A stretch of DNA of 64,000 nucleotides from NCBI GenBank assembly GCA_936914845.1, contig CAKZGE010000003.1, positions 186,001 to 250,000 of the forward strand, written 5' to 3'. Numbering within the stretch: position 1 is the stretch's first letter; every line of letters starts with the position of its first letter. The notes under the pieces are model-generated. The model did not search any database. It saw only the letters and a program-made list of their open reading frames with translations, and was not told the DNA's origin. This DNA is from an uncultured Chloracidobacterium sp. Its GTDB lineage: Bacteria; Acidobacteriota; Blastocatellia; Pyrinomonadales; Pyrinomonadaceae. The translations under genes were made by a program, and so were the position numbers. Shown here piece after piece: positions 9,186 through 17,631 of this stretch.

Positions 9186-10043
9186 CTATTCGCCAAGCGC
9201 TACTCGTTTCTTCGAATGCTCATAGATACGGATATTCGTCGCCCACCCGAACTTTCTAAAAAGTTTGATGGTGATCCAGTTCAGATCGAATTCGTACCAC
9301 GCCAATCCATGTCGGGCTGAAGTCGGATGCGCGTGATGGTTGTTGTGCCAGCCTTCGCCGAACGTCAGAAGGGCGACAAACCAGTTATTCGTCGAATCGT
9401 CCGTCGTCTCGAAGCGCCGCTTGCCGAACATATGCGACAGCGAATTGACGAACCACGTCGTATGCCAGCCGAAAATCACGCGCACGATTACGCCCCATAG
9501 CACCATCCCCCAACCGCCGGCGGCATAGAGCACAATCGCCGAAACTATAATCGGCAAATAAAAGTATTTAGCGATCAGCGTTTGCCCTTTGTCTTTGAGC
9601 AAATCGGGAACGTATTTTCTAAAGTTAGCTTCCGTCTGATTCTGCGCCGTGCCGAAGAAAATCCAAAGCATATGAGCCCACCAGAAGCCGGGGCGCGTCG
9701 AGTGCGGGTCGGGCGGCTGCTCGGTGTACTGGTGATGAATGCGGTGCGTCGCAACCCATTTGTAAGCCTCGTTCTGGAGCGCCAGCGAAGCGATGATCGT
9801 CAGTGCGTATTCGAGCCATTTCGGAGTTTTAAAACTCCGGTGCGTGAGCAGCCGGTGGTAGCCTAATCCGACGCCGAGACCGCCGACGATCCAGTTGCCG
9901 ACGAGCATCACGGCGAGGTTCGTCCAGGTAAACGTAAAACACGCCGGGATTAAAAGTAAATGAAACGAAACGATGATTCCCAAATCGCGCCAGTTGATTC
10001 TGTTCTGCGACTCCTCGATAACTGCCAAATTTTGCATCAACAA
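9186..10043 (-). CDS. Membrane fatty-acid (acyl-CoA type) desaturase
   Basis: 285 aa integral membrane protein. The three histidine boxes that bind the di-iron centre are complete: HRLLTH (63-68), HRIHH (100-104) and HNNHH (233-237). Several hydrophobic segments separate them, as in the stearoyl-CoA/delta-9 desaturase family. It would introduce a cis double bond into membrane acyl chains, an adjustment often used in the cold, in keeping with the RRM and helicase genes nearby. It stands alone, convergent with the preceding gene. Confidence 0.92.
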   Translation of the reverse strand: MLMQNLAVIEESQNRINWRDLGIIVSFHLLLIPACFTFTWTNLAVMLVGNWIVGGLGVGLGYHRLLTHRSFKTPKWLEYALTIIASLALQNEAYKWVATHRIHHQYTEQPPDPHSTRPGFWWAHMLWIFFGTAQNQTEANFRKYVPDLLKDKGQTLIAKYFYLPIIVSAIVLYAAGGWGMVLWGVIVRVIFGWHTTWFVNSLSHMFGKRRFETTDDSTNNWFVALLTFGEGWHNNHHAHPTSARHGLAWYEFDLNWITIKLFRKFGWATNIRIYEHSKKRVALGE

Positions 10044-10318
10044 ATAATTTCAGAATGATTAAAATAAAACTGTTTTAAGGGTAGCAGGTTTGCAGACGGG
10101 TGTTTGTAAGAGTTATGTAATAGGTCAGCGGCACACTTCGTCTCAAAAACCACGTAAGGAATCCCATTGCAATTTATGTTTATTGACAAGCCCTGCAAAG
10201 AAGCGCACTGTTGATAACAGAACCGAGTACAAGCTTTGCTCCCTTCTCATTCTCCCCGGAAATCGCCGGTGTTTCTGCCAATCCACAGCTACCCGATTTA
10301 CCAAGGCGAGACTCGAAA

Positions 10319-10843
10319 ATGCCCGACACATATTTAAACGCCGATATCGGCGCAGCCAAACACGCTTTTAAAACGGCGAACTGCGAAAACATCATCGCGC
10401 TGTGCGAAGAGTATTTGTCGCTGCTTGATAAATTTCGCCGCGAGCTTTACGAGTTTCAGGGAAAAGCCGAAATCAGTCTCCGAGAGGCAAATCCCGCCCT
10501 GCTTGAGAAAGTGCTCGATAAACGGCAGGAAATTCGCTTTGCCTTAACTGAAGTCGTCCGGGAACTGAATCAAACGAACGCGCTGCTCGGCTGGCTGACA
10601 TCGGCACGCGGCGGCGAGACGATCGAAACTTTCAACCGCGTCCGCTTCCGGGGTCATGAAACCTGGGAATGCCGGGGCGGGAAAGTGCGCTTTGCCGGCG
10701 CGAGCGAAGCGGATGAGTTTCCGATTCAGAAAGCCGTCGATATCGCGATCGGTTTGCGCTGCGGCGAGTTTATCGATTCGTTCGACATTGCAAACGATCC
10801 TGAGAGAAATTTGCAAGAGTCGGCGGACAGCTTTGTGAATTAA
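10319..10843 (+). CDS. Hypothetical protein, helical N-terminal half
   Basis: 174 aa from the ATG at 10319 (MPDTYLNADIG); the frame opens at 10211, but the extra 36 residues are low-complexity and not gene-like. The first about 100 residues are charged and helical (LCEEYLSLLDKFRREL, LLEKVLDKRQEIRFALTEVVREL), suggesting a coiled-coil bundle. The rest is mixed. No signal peptide, membrane segment or known motif. I do not recognise it. It is followed by another small hypothetical on the same strand. Confidence 0.6.
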   Translation: MPDTYLNADIGAAKHAFKTANCENIIALCEEYLSLLDKFRRELYEFQGKAEISLREANPALLEKVLDKRQEIRFALTEVVRELNQTNALLGWLTSARGGETIETFNRVRFRGHETWECRGGKVRFAGASEADEFPIQKAVDIAIGLRCGEFIDSFDIANDPERNLQESADSFVN

Positions 10844-10871
10844 CGAGGTAAGTTAAAGTTTTGATTTTCCC

Positions 10872-11147
10872 ATGCTGAAGATAAGCCGGTTAAAAATTAT
10901 GATTTATTTGGAAATTCCCTATGTGAGCGAGAACAACCGCGTTGACAAAACTATTCTTCAAAACGAGATTGAAAATCTCTCAATCAGCCGGGAAGCGAAA
11001 GCCGGCGTGTTTGATGCGATCTTTAATTATTTTCCGAGGGAGGTGGATTTTAAAAACGAAGATTTAAAAGAGGTTGTAATTCTTGAAGGCGTTCTGCACC
11101 GCCTCGGAATTCCCTACCGGCGCATTACGGGACAACAATTTGTTTAG
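10872..11147 (+). CDS. Small hypothetical protein
   Basis: 91 aa, or 82 aa if the inner ATG at 10899 (MIYLEIPYVSENN) is used; neither has a clear Shine-Dalgarno sequence. The sequence is soluble and charged, with no recognisable motif, but its composition and lack of low-complexity stretches look coding. It follows the previous hypothetical gene by 28 bp and may be in the same transcript. Confidence 0.5.
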   Translation: MLKISRLKIMIYLEIPYVSENNRVDKTILQNEIENLSISREAKAGVFDAIFNYFPREVDFKNEDLKEVVILEGVLHRLGIPYRRITGQQFV

Positions 11148-11171
11148 TTGGACGACAGCCGATTGCCCGAC

Positions 11172-11375
11172 TTAGTCCTGCGATGTTTCGTCTTTTAGAT
11201 CCTGCGGAGTGTCCTGAAATCGGCTGTCTTCCGCCATCTGAGCACTCTCTTCGCCCGCCTCGCTTGTTTCGCCCGAGTTGCCACCGCCGGCTATTTTGTA
11301 AATCGGTCTGCCGTTTTCATCCGCGTTGTGAATTTCGTTAAGCTTTTTCTTTTCGTCGAGATCTTCGATAATCAT
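11172..11375 (-). CDS. Small acidic hypothetical protein
   Basis: 67 aa from the ATG at 11373-11375, which has a textbook GAGGAG seven bases upstream; the frame extends further but without a better start. The protein is acidic and Gly/Glu/Ser-rich (IAGGGNSGETSEAGEESAQM) and likely disordered. The strong ribosome binding site is the main support. Function unknown. Confidence 0.55.
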   Translation of the reverse strand: MIIEDLDEKKKLNEIHNADENGRPIYKIAGGGNSGETSEAGEESAQMAEDSRFQDTPQDLKDETSQD

Positions 11376-11500
11376 AATGTTTCTCCTCACGACATAATTT
11401 TCTTTCGTTAGAATTATTCTGACAAAATCCTCAATCAGTAACAATGAAAATTAACTTTAGACAATCTGAAATTTACACCACCCAATGAGGAGATCAAAAA

Positions 11501-11536
11501 ATGGCAAAAAAAGAAAAAGTTCGCACGGGTAAATAA
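11501..11536 (+). CDS. 11-codon micro-ORF behind a strong ribosome binding site
   Basis: Reads MAKKEKVRTGK then TAA. It is preceded by ATGAGGAGATCAAAAA, i.e. a good GAGGAG eight to nine bases before the ATG. This is either a real leader/micropeptide or the intact start of a gene whose remainder has been lost, which I favour given the fragments to the right. No gene follows in frame. Confidence 0.35.
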   Translation: MAKKEKVRTGK

Positions 11537-12009
11537 AGGCGTTGATTTTTCACAATAGGAAGCTCGACAATTCGTCGGACTTTTGTATTTTAATTTTTTT
11601 AAGTGTTTAAAGAGGCAGAGTTAGATTCTTGAGATTTAGTATTTCTTATCAACTGGCGAAATAAGTTAATGAAAATCTTTGTTAATCTCATGCATGCAAT
11701 TTTAGAAAGAACATGAAAAACAACTTGTCGAAAATTATGGGTTTTAGGACCAAGACTCAACAATATTATATCCTCTATTGCGGCAACTTCCTTTTTTTCA
11801 ATGTTCGTTACTCAATTCAATCAATTCTCAAAGAGAAATTTCAATCAGATTTCATGTGCAGTCGAAAGAGTTTCTATTAAGAAAGGCGTACGTTGAGCCG
11901 TTAAAACAGGGATTAGTTCCCACATTCCTTTTAAATATTACGTTCGTGTTACTTAAGCTCTAAATCCTTACTGATAATGACCAAACTCAATTTATATGAA
12001 CGTGGTAAA

Positions 12010-12067
12010 GATATGATTCCGAAAATGGCAAGATATGATTCCGATTATAGGAAAAGTATGATTCCGT
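12010..12067 (+). repeat. Three direct repeats, core TATGATTCCG
   Basis: AGATATGATTCCG at 12010-12022 and 12032-12044 and AGTATGATTCCG at 12056-12067, spaced 22 and 24 bp. Regularly spaced copies like this are typical of transposase-binding repeats at the ends of some insertion sequences (IS21-like ends carry such multiple repeats). No transposase gene is present, so it would be a residual end. Confidence 0.6.
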
Positions 12068-12114
12068 CTCAGGCATAAAGTATATTTTCTAAGCTGAGCA
12101 TTTAATTTGTTTTA

Positions 12115-12276
12115 ATGGGAAAAGTTGTGATCTTTCCGCCTTTTGTTTATCAGAACAACCGCTCAAGCTTACGCGATTTAAATATTATTACCGCAGGTAT
12201 CGCCGAAAACCGCGCCATCCGCACAGGTTTCATCGAAAATTCAACACCGGATGTACACATTTTGAAGGCTTTGTAA
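12115..12276 (+). pseudogene. 53-codon gene fragment ending in a repeat
   Basis: Open frame starting MGKVVIFPPFVYQNN and ending ILKAL. Its TAA stop lies inside the first copy of the TGTAAA-AGTTTTG repeat family, so the stop seems supplied by an inserted element and the fragment is probably the 5' part of a larger, disrupted gene. No recognisable domain. Coding status is uncertain. Confidence 0.35.
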
Positions 12277-12414
12277 ACAGTTTTGATTAACACATACGTC
12301 ATGTAAATAGTTTTGGTTAATAAACATATTAACCAAAACTATTTACATGAAACATGAGTAATCAATTTTTTCAGGTACTTACGAAAATAATAATGACAAT
12401 AGTTTTGGTTAAAC
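12272..12414. repeat. Four-copy IS-end-like repeat with a 23-bp perfect inverted pair
   Basis: Family core TGTAAATAGTTTTGGTTAA: copies near 12272-12291 (two differences), 12302-12321, inverted 12328-12347, and 12394-12414 (diverged start). Copies two and three form perfect 23-bp arms (12299-12321 and 12328-12350) around a 6-nt spacer AAACAT. Several copies facing each other without a transposase suggest abutting ends left by transposition or a minimal non-autonomous element. The family is different from the TATGATTCCG repeats just to the left. Confidence 0.7.
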
Positions 12415-12445
12415 GGAAACCAAACCTGCGATTTCAGGCAAAAGC

Positions 12446-12747
12446 TTAGATTAAATGATCTTCAAACTGACTCTCGACTTCCGGATCGTGCGTGCATTCG
12501 TGAAGCACGCCGTAGAATGTGTCCATCTCACTTTTGACGTTTCGCTGCCCGCAATCGTCGCAAAGCGGGCAGTGGTCAATCGCGGCTTTTCTCGCCTTTT
12601 CTGCTTTGGCGCGTTCCCCTCTTTTGAGAAGTTCGACGTGACCGGCATCGTCAAAACGACCCTCGTTTTTTCCGCTTCGGCCACCTCGACGCCTAAAAAG
12701 CGAAACAGTTCATTTTCCGTCACGGTATTTAGCAGCTTTTCTTTCAT
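12446..12747 (-). pseudogene. Chimeric remnant: thioesterase start joined to a zinc-finger gene end
   Basis: From the ATG at 12745-12747, which overlaps the argH stop as ATGA, the frame encodes about 40 residues (ELFRFLGVEVAEAEK, VVLTMPVTSNF) typical of the beginning of PaaI-type hotdog thioesterases. Near 12620-12645 this homology stops. From there a different minus-strand frame is clearly coding: ELLKRGERAKAEKARKAAI, then CPLCDDCG and a Glu/Asp-rich tail, ending in TAA at 12446-12448. That second frame has no start codon before its cysteines and is closed upstream by a TGA. So the 5' end of one gene is fused out of frame to the 3' end of another. Nothing functional is expected. Confidence 0.7.
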
Positions 12748-14126
12748 TTAAGATACTCCCGGGCGTTTGCCAGCTGTTCCCGAACACGTTCGGGCGCCGT
12801 TCCCCCGATCACCGATTTTGACATTAAGGTCTGTTCAATGCCGAGCGCCGCGAAAACATCCTCCTCTATTTCCTGAGCAAATTGCCGCAGCTCTTCAAGC
12901 GGGATCTCATGCAATTCTTTTCCGAGGCTAACTCCGTGGAGAACGATCTTCCCGACCGCATCATGCGCCGTGCGGAAAGGCAAGCCTTTTTTAACCAGAT
13001 GATCCGCCAATTCCGTTGCGTTCAGATAGCCTTTTTGTGCCGCGGCAAGCGTCACCGCCTCGTTTACGGTAAGATTATCAAGCACGATCGCCGCGACCCG
13101 CAACGAAATACCGAGCGTTTCGACCGCATCAAAGACCGCTTCCTTGTCCTCCTGCATATCCTTGTTATATGCCAGCGGCAATCCTTTGATCGTCATCAAT
13201 AGTCCGATCAGATGCCCTGCGACACGCCCGCTTTTTCCTCTCAGCAGCTCCAAGGCGTCCGGATTTTTTTTCTGCGGCATTAGGCTTGAACCGGTCGAAA
13301 CTGCATCGCTGAGCGAAACAAAGCCGAATTCGCTGGAACAATAAATTATCAGGTCTTCGGCCAAGCGCGATAGATGCACCATTGCCAATGCCGCCGTCGA
13401 ACAAAACTCGACCGCAAAATCGCGGTCAGAGACCGCATCAAGGCTGTTTTGCGAAACCGCGGCGAAATCGAGTTCGCGGGCCACTGCCTGGCGGTCGATC
13501 GGATATGCCGTTCCGGCCAGTGCCGCCGACCCAAGCGGCATTACATTCACACGCTTTCGCGCATCTGCCAGCCGATCGCGGTCGCGTTTCAGCATTTCAA
13601 AATATGCCAGGCACCAATGGGGCCACATCACCGGTTGCGCCCGCTGCAAATGTGTATAGCCCGGCAGTACCGCGTTGACGTGACGCTCGGCCGCCGCAGC
13701 CAATGAGCTTTGCAGCGCAAGCACCGTTTTATCCAGCTCATCCATTTCGCCACGCAGCCAAAGCCTAAAAGCCGTCGCGACCTGATCGTTTCGGCTGCGG
13801 CCAGTGTGCAGCCGCTTGCCGCTGTCGCCAATGAGCTCCACCAGCCTGGCTTCGATAAATGAATGCACGTCTTCGGCATCAGCATCAAAGAAATGCGGGT
13901 CTTCAACCGATTTTGCAACCAGGTCTTTAAGAGCCGCCTGCATCCTTTGTGCCTCTTCTTCGCTGATCACGCCCGCATCTCTCAGCCCGCCGGCATGGGC
14001 GATGCTCGCTCGAACATCCGCCGCAAAAAGTCGCCGGTCGAATGCAAATGAATCGTTAAACAGCTTGAATGTTTCGTCCGGCCTTTCGGTAAACCGGCCG
14101 CCCCATAATTGATCTTTTCGTTCCAT
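12744..14126 (-). CDS. argH: Argininosuccinate lyase
   Basis: 460 aa, the usual family length. It cleaves argininosuccinate to arginine and fumarate, the last step of arginine biosynthesis (cytoplasm). The fumarase/aspartase superfamily signature GSSLMPQKKNPDALE is present, as is the N-terminal LWGGRF and the HTGRSRNDQVAT active-site stretch. It is divergent from argG across a 110-bp shared promoter region, so both arginine genes are probably co-regulated, though no clear ARG box is visible to me. A thioesterase-like remnant overlaps its stop by ATGA. Confidence 0.97.
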   Translation of the reverse strand: MERKDQLWGGRFTERPDETFKLFNDSFAFDRRLFAADVRASIAHAGGLRDAGVISEEEAQRMQAALKDLVAKSVEDPHFFDADAEDVHSFIEARLVELIGDSGKRLHTGRSRNDQVATAFRLWLRGEMDELDKTVLALQSSLAAAAERHVNAVLPGYTHLQRAQPVMWPHWCLAYFEMLKRDRDRLADARKRVNVMPLGSAALAGTAYPIDRQAVARELDFAAVSQNSLDAVSDRDFAVEFCSTAALAMVHLSRLAEDLIIYCSSEFGFVSLSDAVSTGSSLMPQKKNPDALELLRGKSGRVAGHLIGLLMTIKGLPLAYNKDMQEDKEAVFDAVETLGISLRVAAIVLDNLTVNEAVTLAAAQKGYLNATELADHLVKKGLPFRTAHDAVGKIVLHGVSLGKELHEIPLEELRQFAQEIEEDVFAALGIEQTLMSKSVIGGTAPERVREQLANAREYLK

Positions 14127-14236
14127 GTGTGGTCCAGCATTATCGCTTTCACTTTATGTTATACAAAATTTTGGTCGATAACGATTGATTTAACCGTCCA
14201 TTTACGCAAAAATCAGAAACTTAGGCGAATTTTTAT

Positions 14237-15436
14237 ATGGAAAAGAAGATCAATAAAGTTGTTTTGGCATATTCGGGCGGGCTCGATACTTCCGCCATGC
14301 TTTTGTGGTTAAAAGATACGTACAATTGTGAAGTTATCTGTTACACGGCCGATGTCGGCCAAGGCGAAGAACTCGACGGCCTCGAAGAAAAGGCCAAGGC
14401 GACCGGTGCATCGAAGCTTTATACCGAAGATCTGAGAGAAGAATTTGTCAAAGATTTTGTTTGGACGGCGGTAAAGGCAAACGCTCTGTACGAAGGCGTT
14501 TATCTGCTCGGCACCTCGCTTGCCCGGCCTGTCATTGCCAAACGCCAGATCGAGATCGCGCAAAAAGAAGGAGCCGATGCCGTTGCACACGGAGCGACCG
14601 GCAAAGGCAATGACCAAGTAAGGTTTGAGCTGACGTATTACGCACTGCAGCCTGACATCAAGGTCGTGGCTCCGTGGCGGCATTGGGAATTTAAGGGGCG
14701 TGCGGACTTGATCGCATATTGCGCGCAACATGGGATCCCCGTTACGGCAACTGCGGACAAGCCCTACTCGATGGATCGCAACCTGATGCACATTTCATAC
14801 GAAGGCGGCATTTTAGAAGACCCGTGGGCAGCTCCGCCGGAAGATATTTTCTTGCTGACCAGATCGCCCGAAACCGCAAAAGACAGTGCCGAAGAGATAA
14901 CGCTGACGTTTGAAAAAGGTGAACCGGTCGCGATAAATGGCGAACGCTTCGGCGCGGTCGATATGCTTTCAACGCTAAATCATCTGGGCGGCGAACACGG
15001 CATCGGCCGCGTAGATCTGGTCGAGAACCGGTTTGTCGGGATGAAATCACGCGGTGTTTATGAAACGCCGGGCGTGACGATATTGCAGACGGCGCACCGC
15101 GCGCTCGAATCGATCACGATGGATCGCGAGGTGATGCGTCTTCGCGACAGTCTCGGTACTAAATTTGCCGAATCGGTCTATTACGGATTTTGGTTCGCAC
15201 CGGAATTTGAGATCCTGCGTTCGATGATCGACCAAACCCAAGAGACCGTCAACGGCGATGTCCGCATCAAACTCTACAAAGGCAACGTCACCGTAACCGG
15301 ACGCCGCTCGCCAAATTCGCTCTACCGCGAACGCGTAGTCACCTTTGAAGACGATGCCGGAGCATACGACCAACACGACGCCGAAGGCTTTATCAAACTA
15401 CAAGCCCTGCGACTGAGGCTGCGGAATATGGAATAG
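14237..15436 (+). CDS. argG: Argininosuccinate synthase
   Basis: 399 aa, full length. It joins citrulline and aspartate using ATP, the step before ArgH. The N-type ATP pyrophosphatase P-loop AYSGGLDTS lies at residues 11-19; further family stretches include HGATGKGNDQVRFE and MDRNLMHISYEGG. It is divergent from argH, so the two last steps of the pathway sit side by side. No anomaly. Confidence 0.97.
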   Translation: MEKKINKVVLAYSGGLDTSAMLLWLKDTYNCEVICYTADVGQGEELDGLEEKAKATGASKLYTEDLREEFVKDFVWTAVKANALYEGVYLLGTSLARPVIAKRQIEIAQKEGADAVAHGATGKGNDQVRFELTYYALQPDIKVVAPWRHWEFKGRADLIAYCAQHGIPVTATADKPYSMDRNLMHISYEGGILEDPWAAPPEDIFLLTRSPETAKDSAEEITLTFEKGEPVAINGERFGAVDMLSTLNHLGGEHGIGRVDLVENRFVGMKSRGVYETPGVTILQTAHRALESITMDREVMRLRDSLGTKFAESVYYGFWFAPEFEILRSMIDQTQETVNGDVRIKLYKGNVTVTGRRSPNSLYRERVVTFEDDAGAYDQHDAEGFIKLQALRLRLRNME

Positions 15437-15575
15437 TTTAACCAAAAGAAAGTGGCGCTGGATATCTTCCTAACATCGACGAAGGCTTTGGTCGCCCCCT
15501 AGGCTCGGATTCTCAATTATTAAGATTAATTGACAAAAAATATTAATAGGTAAGAAAATAGTGGGGAGTTTAATT

Positions 15576-15842
15576 ATGGCTACTACTACATTAAATATTT
15601 CTTTGCCGGACACGATGAGGTCTTTCGTTGAAAGAAAGATAGAAAAAGAAGGCTATACAATCAGTGAGTATATAAGGGAACTGATCCGACAGGACCAGCG
15701 AAAAGATGATGCAAGCATAGATAACCTGATTTTGGAAGGTCTAAACAGCGGAAAAGCCACTCCATTTTCAAAAGCTGATATTGAGCAGATCAGAGCGATC
15801 GTAACGGAGAGGATAGCCGTTAGACAAAGCAATAAGAAATGA
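15576..15842 (+). CDS. parD: ParD-type antitoxin
   Basis: 88 aa from the ATG at 15576, which has GGGGAG eight bases upstream; a GTG five codons earlier overlaps that site and is rejected. N-terminal ribbon-helix-helix: a beta strand TTLNISLPDTMRSFVERKI followed by TISEYIRELIRQDQRK, matching ParD/CopG-like DNA-binding antitoxins. The C-terminal half would wrap and neutralise the toxin. It overlaps the parE-like gene by ATGA and is probably autoregulated with it. Confidence 0.9.
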   Translation: MATTTLNISLPDTMRSFVERKIEKEGYTISEYIRELIRQDQRKDDASIDNLILEGLNSGKATPFSKADIEQIRAIVTERIAVRQSNKK

Positions 15843-16147
15843 AGGTCTTAAAGCGCGATCAGGCCGTAATAGACCTAATAGAAACAGCTGATCATATCTC
15901 GCAAGATAGCTTGGAGATCGCCAATCGATTTCTTGACGCATTTGAATCTACTTTAGATAGATTAAAGGCGATGCCGAAAATTGGCCGGCTTGTCGAATCT
16001 AAACTCGTCTTACATTTACGAATGTGGTTTGTCGAAGGCTTTCCAAATAGTTTGATCTTTTACGCCGTGGATGAAGAGGCCTGCGAAATAGAAATTATAA
16101 GGGTCCTCCATTCCGCTCGCGATCACACACGTTTTTTTGATGAATAG
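15839..16147 (+). CDS. parE: RelE/ParE-family toxin
   Basis: 102 aa, starting within the antitoxin stop (ATGA). The fold pattern fits ParE: helices with DLIETADHISQDSLEIANRFLDAF, LKAMPKIGRL, then strands ending in IIRVLHSARDHTRFF, the usual C-terminal RVLHxARD motif. ParE members poison DNA gyrase, RelE members cleave mRNA; the ParD-type partner favours ParE. Complete and apparently intact. Confidence 0.9.
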   Translation: MKVLKRDQAVIDLIETADHISQDSLEIANRFLDAFESTLDRLKAMPKIGRLVESKLVLHLRMWFVEGFPNSLIFYAVDEEACEIEIIRVLHSARDHTRFFDE

Positions 16148-16568
16148 AAATGGGTGTGACTGGCCGACCGCCGATCAATGGCAAGACTTTTTTAACCGTA
16201 TGCAGCAGCTTGAAGTGAGCCAATCGAATTTTTCGTCGGTAAAATGGGAAGAGGACTATTTCAAATACGCAAAATTCTCCGATATTTCTGCCGATGGCGG
16301 TAACATTACGTCAGATTTTGCTTACTGCGAGTTTACGAATATCGACTGGTATTGGGGAATTTTCAATATGGTCAACTTTGTTGGCTGCAGGTTTATGAAT
16401 TGCGTCTTTAAAGGGACCTCTTTTTTGGACTGCAAGTTTGTCGAGTGCGAGTTTTCCGATTGCCGGTTTATTAAGGACAATCTGAACGGCGACTGCAGCT
16501 TTGAAGAAAGTGTTGCCTATAGTTGCGAATTTCAAAACACTGAAGGATTTGCGGCGCAGATTCGGTAA
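16140..16568 (+). CDS. Pentapeptide-repeat-like protein next to parDE
   Basis: 142 aa, ATG at 16140 overlapping the toxin gene end by 8 bp (a TTG one codon earlier is possible). From about residue 75 there is an aromatic every five residues with alternating Cys: GCRFM, NCVFK, GTSFL, DCKFV, ECEFS, DCRFI, then less regular units. This looks like a short right-handed beta-helix of the pentapeptide class, although Cys replaces the usual Ala/Asn positions. Some pentapeptide proteins protect gyrase; proximity to a gyrase-type toxin is suggestive only. Translationally coupled to parE by overlap. Confidence 0.7.
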   Translation: MNRNGCDWPTADQWQDFFNRMQQLEVSQSNFSSVKWEEDYFKYAKFSDISADGGNITSDFAYCEFTNIDWYWGIFNMVNFVGCRFMNCVFKGTSFLDCKFVECEFSDCRFIKDNLNGDCSFEESVAYSCEFQNTEGFAAQIR

Positions 16569-16589
16569 GGGCCTGTCCTCAAAATTCGC

Positions 16590-17545
16590 TCAATCGCAGA
16601 TCTTGTACATCTCTGAGATCCAAGCTACATTCTGAATGTCACGGTATTTATACGCGAGCAGGTATGGGTGCAGAACCTGCACCATATATCGCACGCCCTT
16701 TTTACCATTCGGCCGCCAATAGTACGTAATACTGCCGGGTTCTTCCTTTTCCTTTTGAAGTTTTATTTTTAGGGGGTCGATTTTCAATTCTCTTGCCAGA
16801 TCTTCGGTCGCCACCCGCTTCGGATCATCAAAACGCCATGATTCACCGCTCTCTGCTCTTTCCTGCTTAAAATCGAAAGTCTCCTGAAGATCGTCTAGTA
16901 TCTCATAGACATCGCAGGCTTCTTTCTTTAGGTCCGGCTCAGCCCCTGTAGCTCGATAGGTAACATCTTTTCTATTGCGTGGTTCAAATGATACTATCTG
17001 CTGCACAACAAATAGCGACGACATTCCAAAATGGCCAAAACCCGACCACGCCTCACCACCCGGAAAATTTCTCTTTTCGCCGGAAAAAATGTTCCGATGA
17101 CGGTTGCCTGCATTATGGAATCATCTATCTTTGCAAATTCTTTTTCAAAGGCTGTAAATTTATCGTCGTCAATTAGCGGCAAGGTTATGCCTTCGACCTT
17201 TAATTCTTCTTCGGCTTTTTTACTTGCCGGCACACCGCAGCAATAAACGACGCCCGTTCGTTCCTTACCGCCCGTTTCCACCCATATACTGACAGAGCTT
17301 GAACTGCACTTCGGATCGAATAGGCTAGAATTTTCAAAACCCCGGCTGATAAAACCCGTCACCTGTATCTTTTTACGATTATAAGACGCCGGGTCTTTAT
17401 ATATATCGCACACCGCAGCCTGTATCGGTTCGTCGAATGTCACCGTTGAAACATTCGGAGCTATCCGGGCATAATCAACTGTCGATACGCACGAATTATT
17501 TAACGCGATGATAAGTATAAATGATATCTTTCTGAGTGGCAGCAT
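16590..17545 (-). pseudogene. Secreted/lipoprotein-like gene broken by a one-base frameshift
   Basis: Two overlapping minus-strand frames make one protein. The first (start ATG at 17543-17545, hydrophobic leader, possible lipid-attachment Cys in NNSC) runs to VIGTFF; the second picks up as SGEKRNFPGGEAWSGFG and continues through MSSLFVVQQIVSFEP to the stop at 16590. Both halves read as good coding sequence only on each side of the T6 run (A6 at 17084-17089 on the plus strand). Adding one T restores a single frame of about 318 residues. The gene is either inactivated, phase-variable, or affected by a homopolymer read error. Function unknown; eight or more Cys suggest an exported, disulfide-rich protein. 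Confidence 0.75.
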
Positions 17546-17631
17546 TGTTTTAAGGTTTTGGATGCACCAAACCCACAAGCGATAGCATAGTCTGCTGTTA
17601 ATAATATCCGAAAAGTCCCGTGCATATTAAT

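Larger units (their letters stand above)
11376..12114. other. AT-rich non-coding stretch with transposon-like debris
   Basis: About 740 bp with no normal gene. It contains one 11-codon open frame behind a strong ribosome binding site (11501) and, at its right end, three repeats of a TATGATTCCG core. The rest is AT-rich and featureless to my reading. The 61-aa frame at 11778 lacks coding character. It looks like a scar of repeated insertions. Confidence 0.5.

Noticed and set aside
11778..11963. 61-aa open frame in the AT-rich gap
   Set aside because: No ribosome binding site and no coding character; the composition follows that of the surrounding non-coding DNA.
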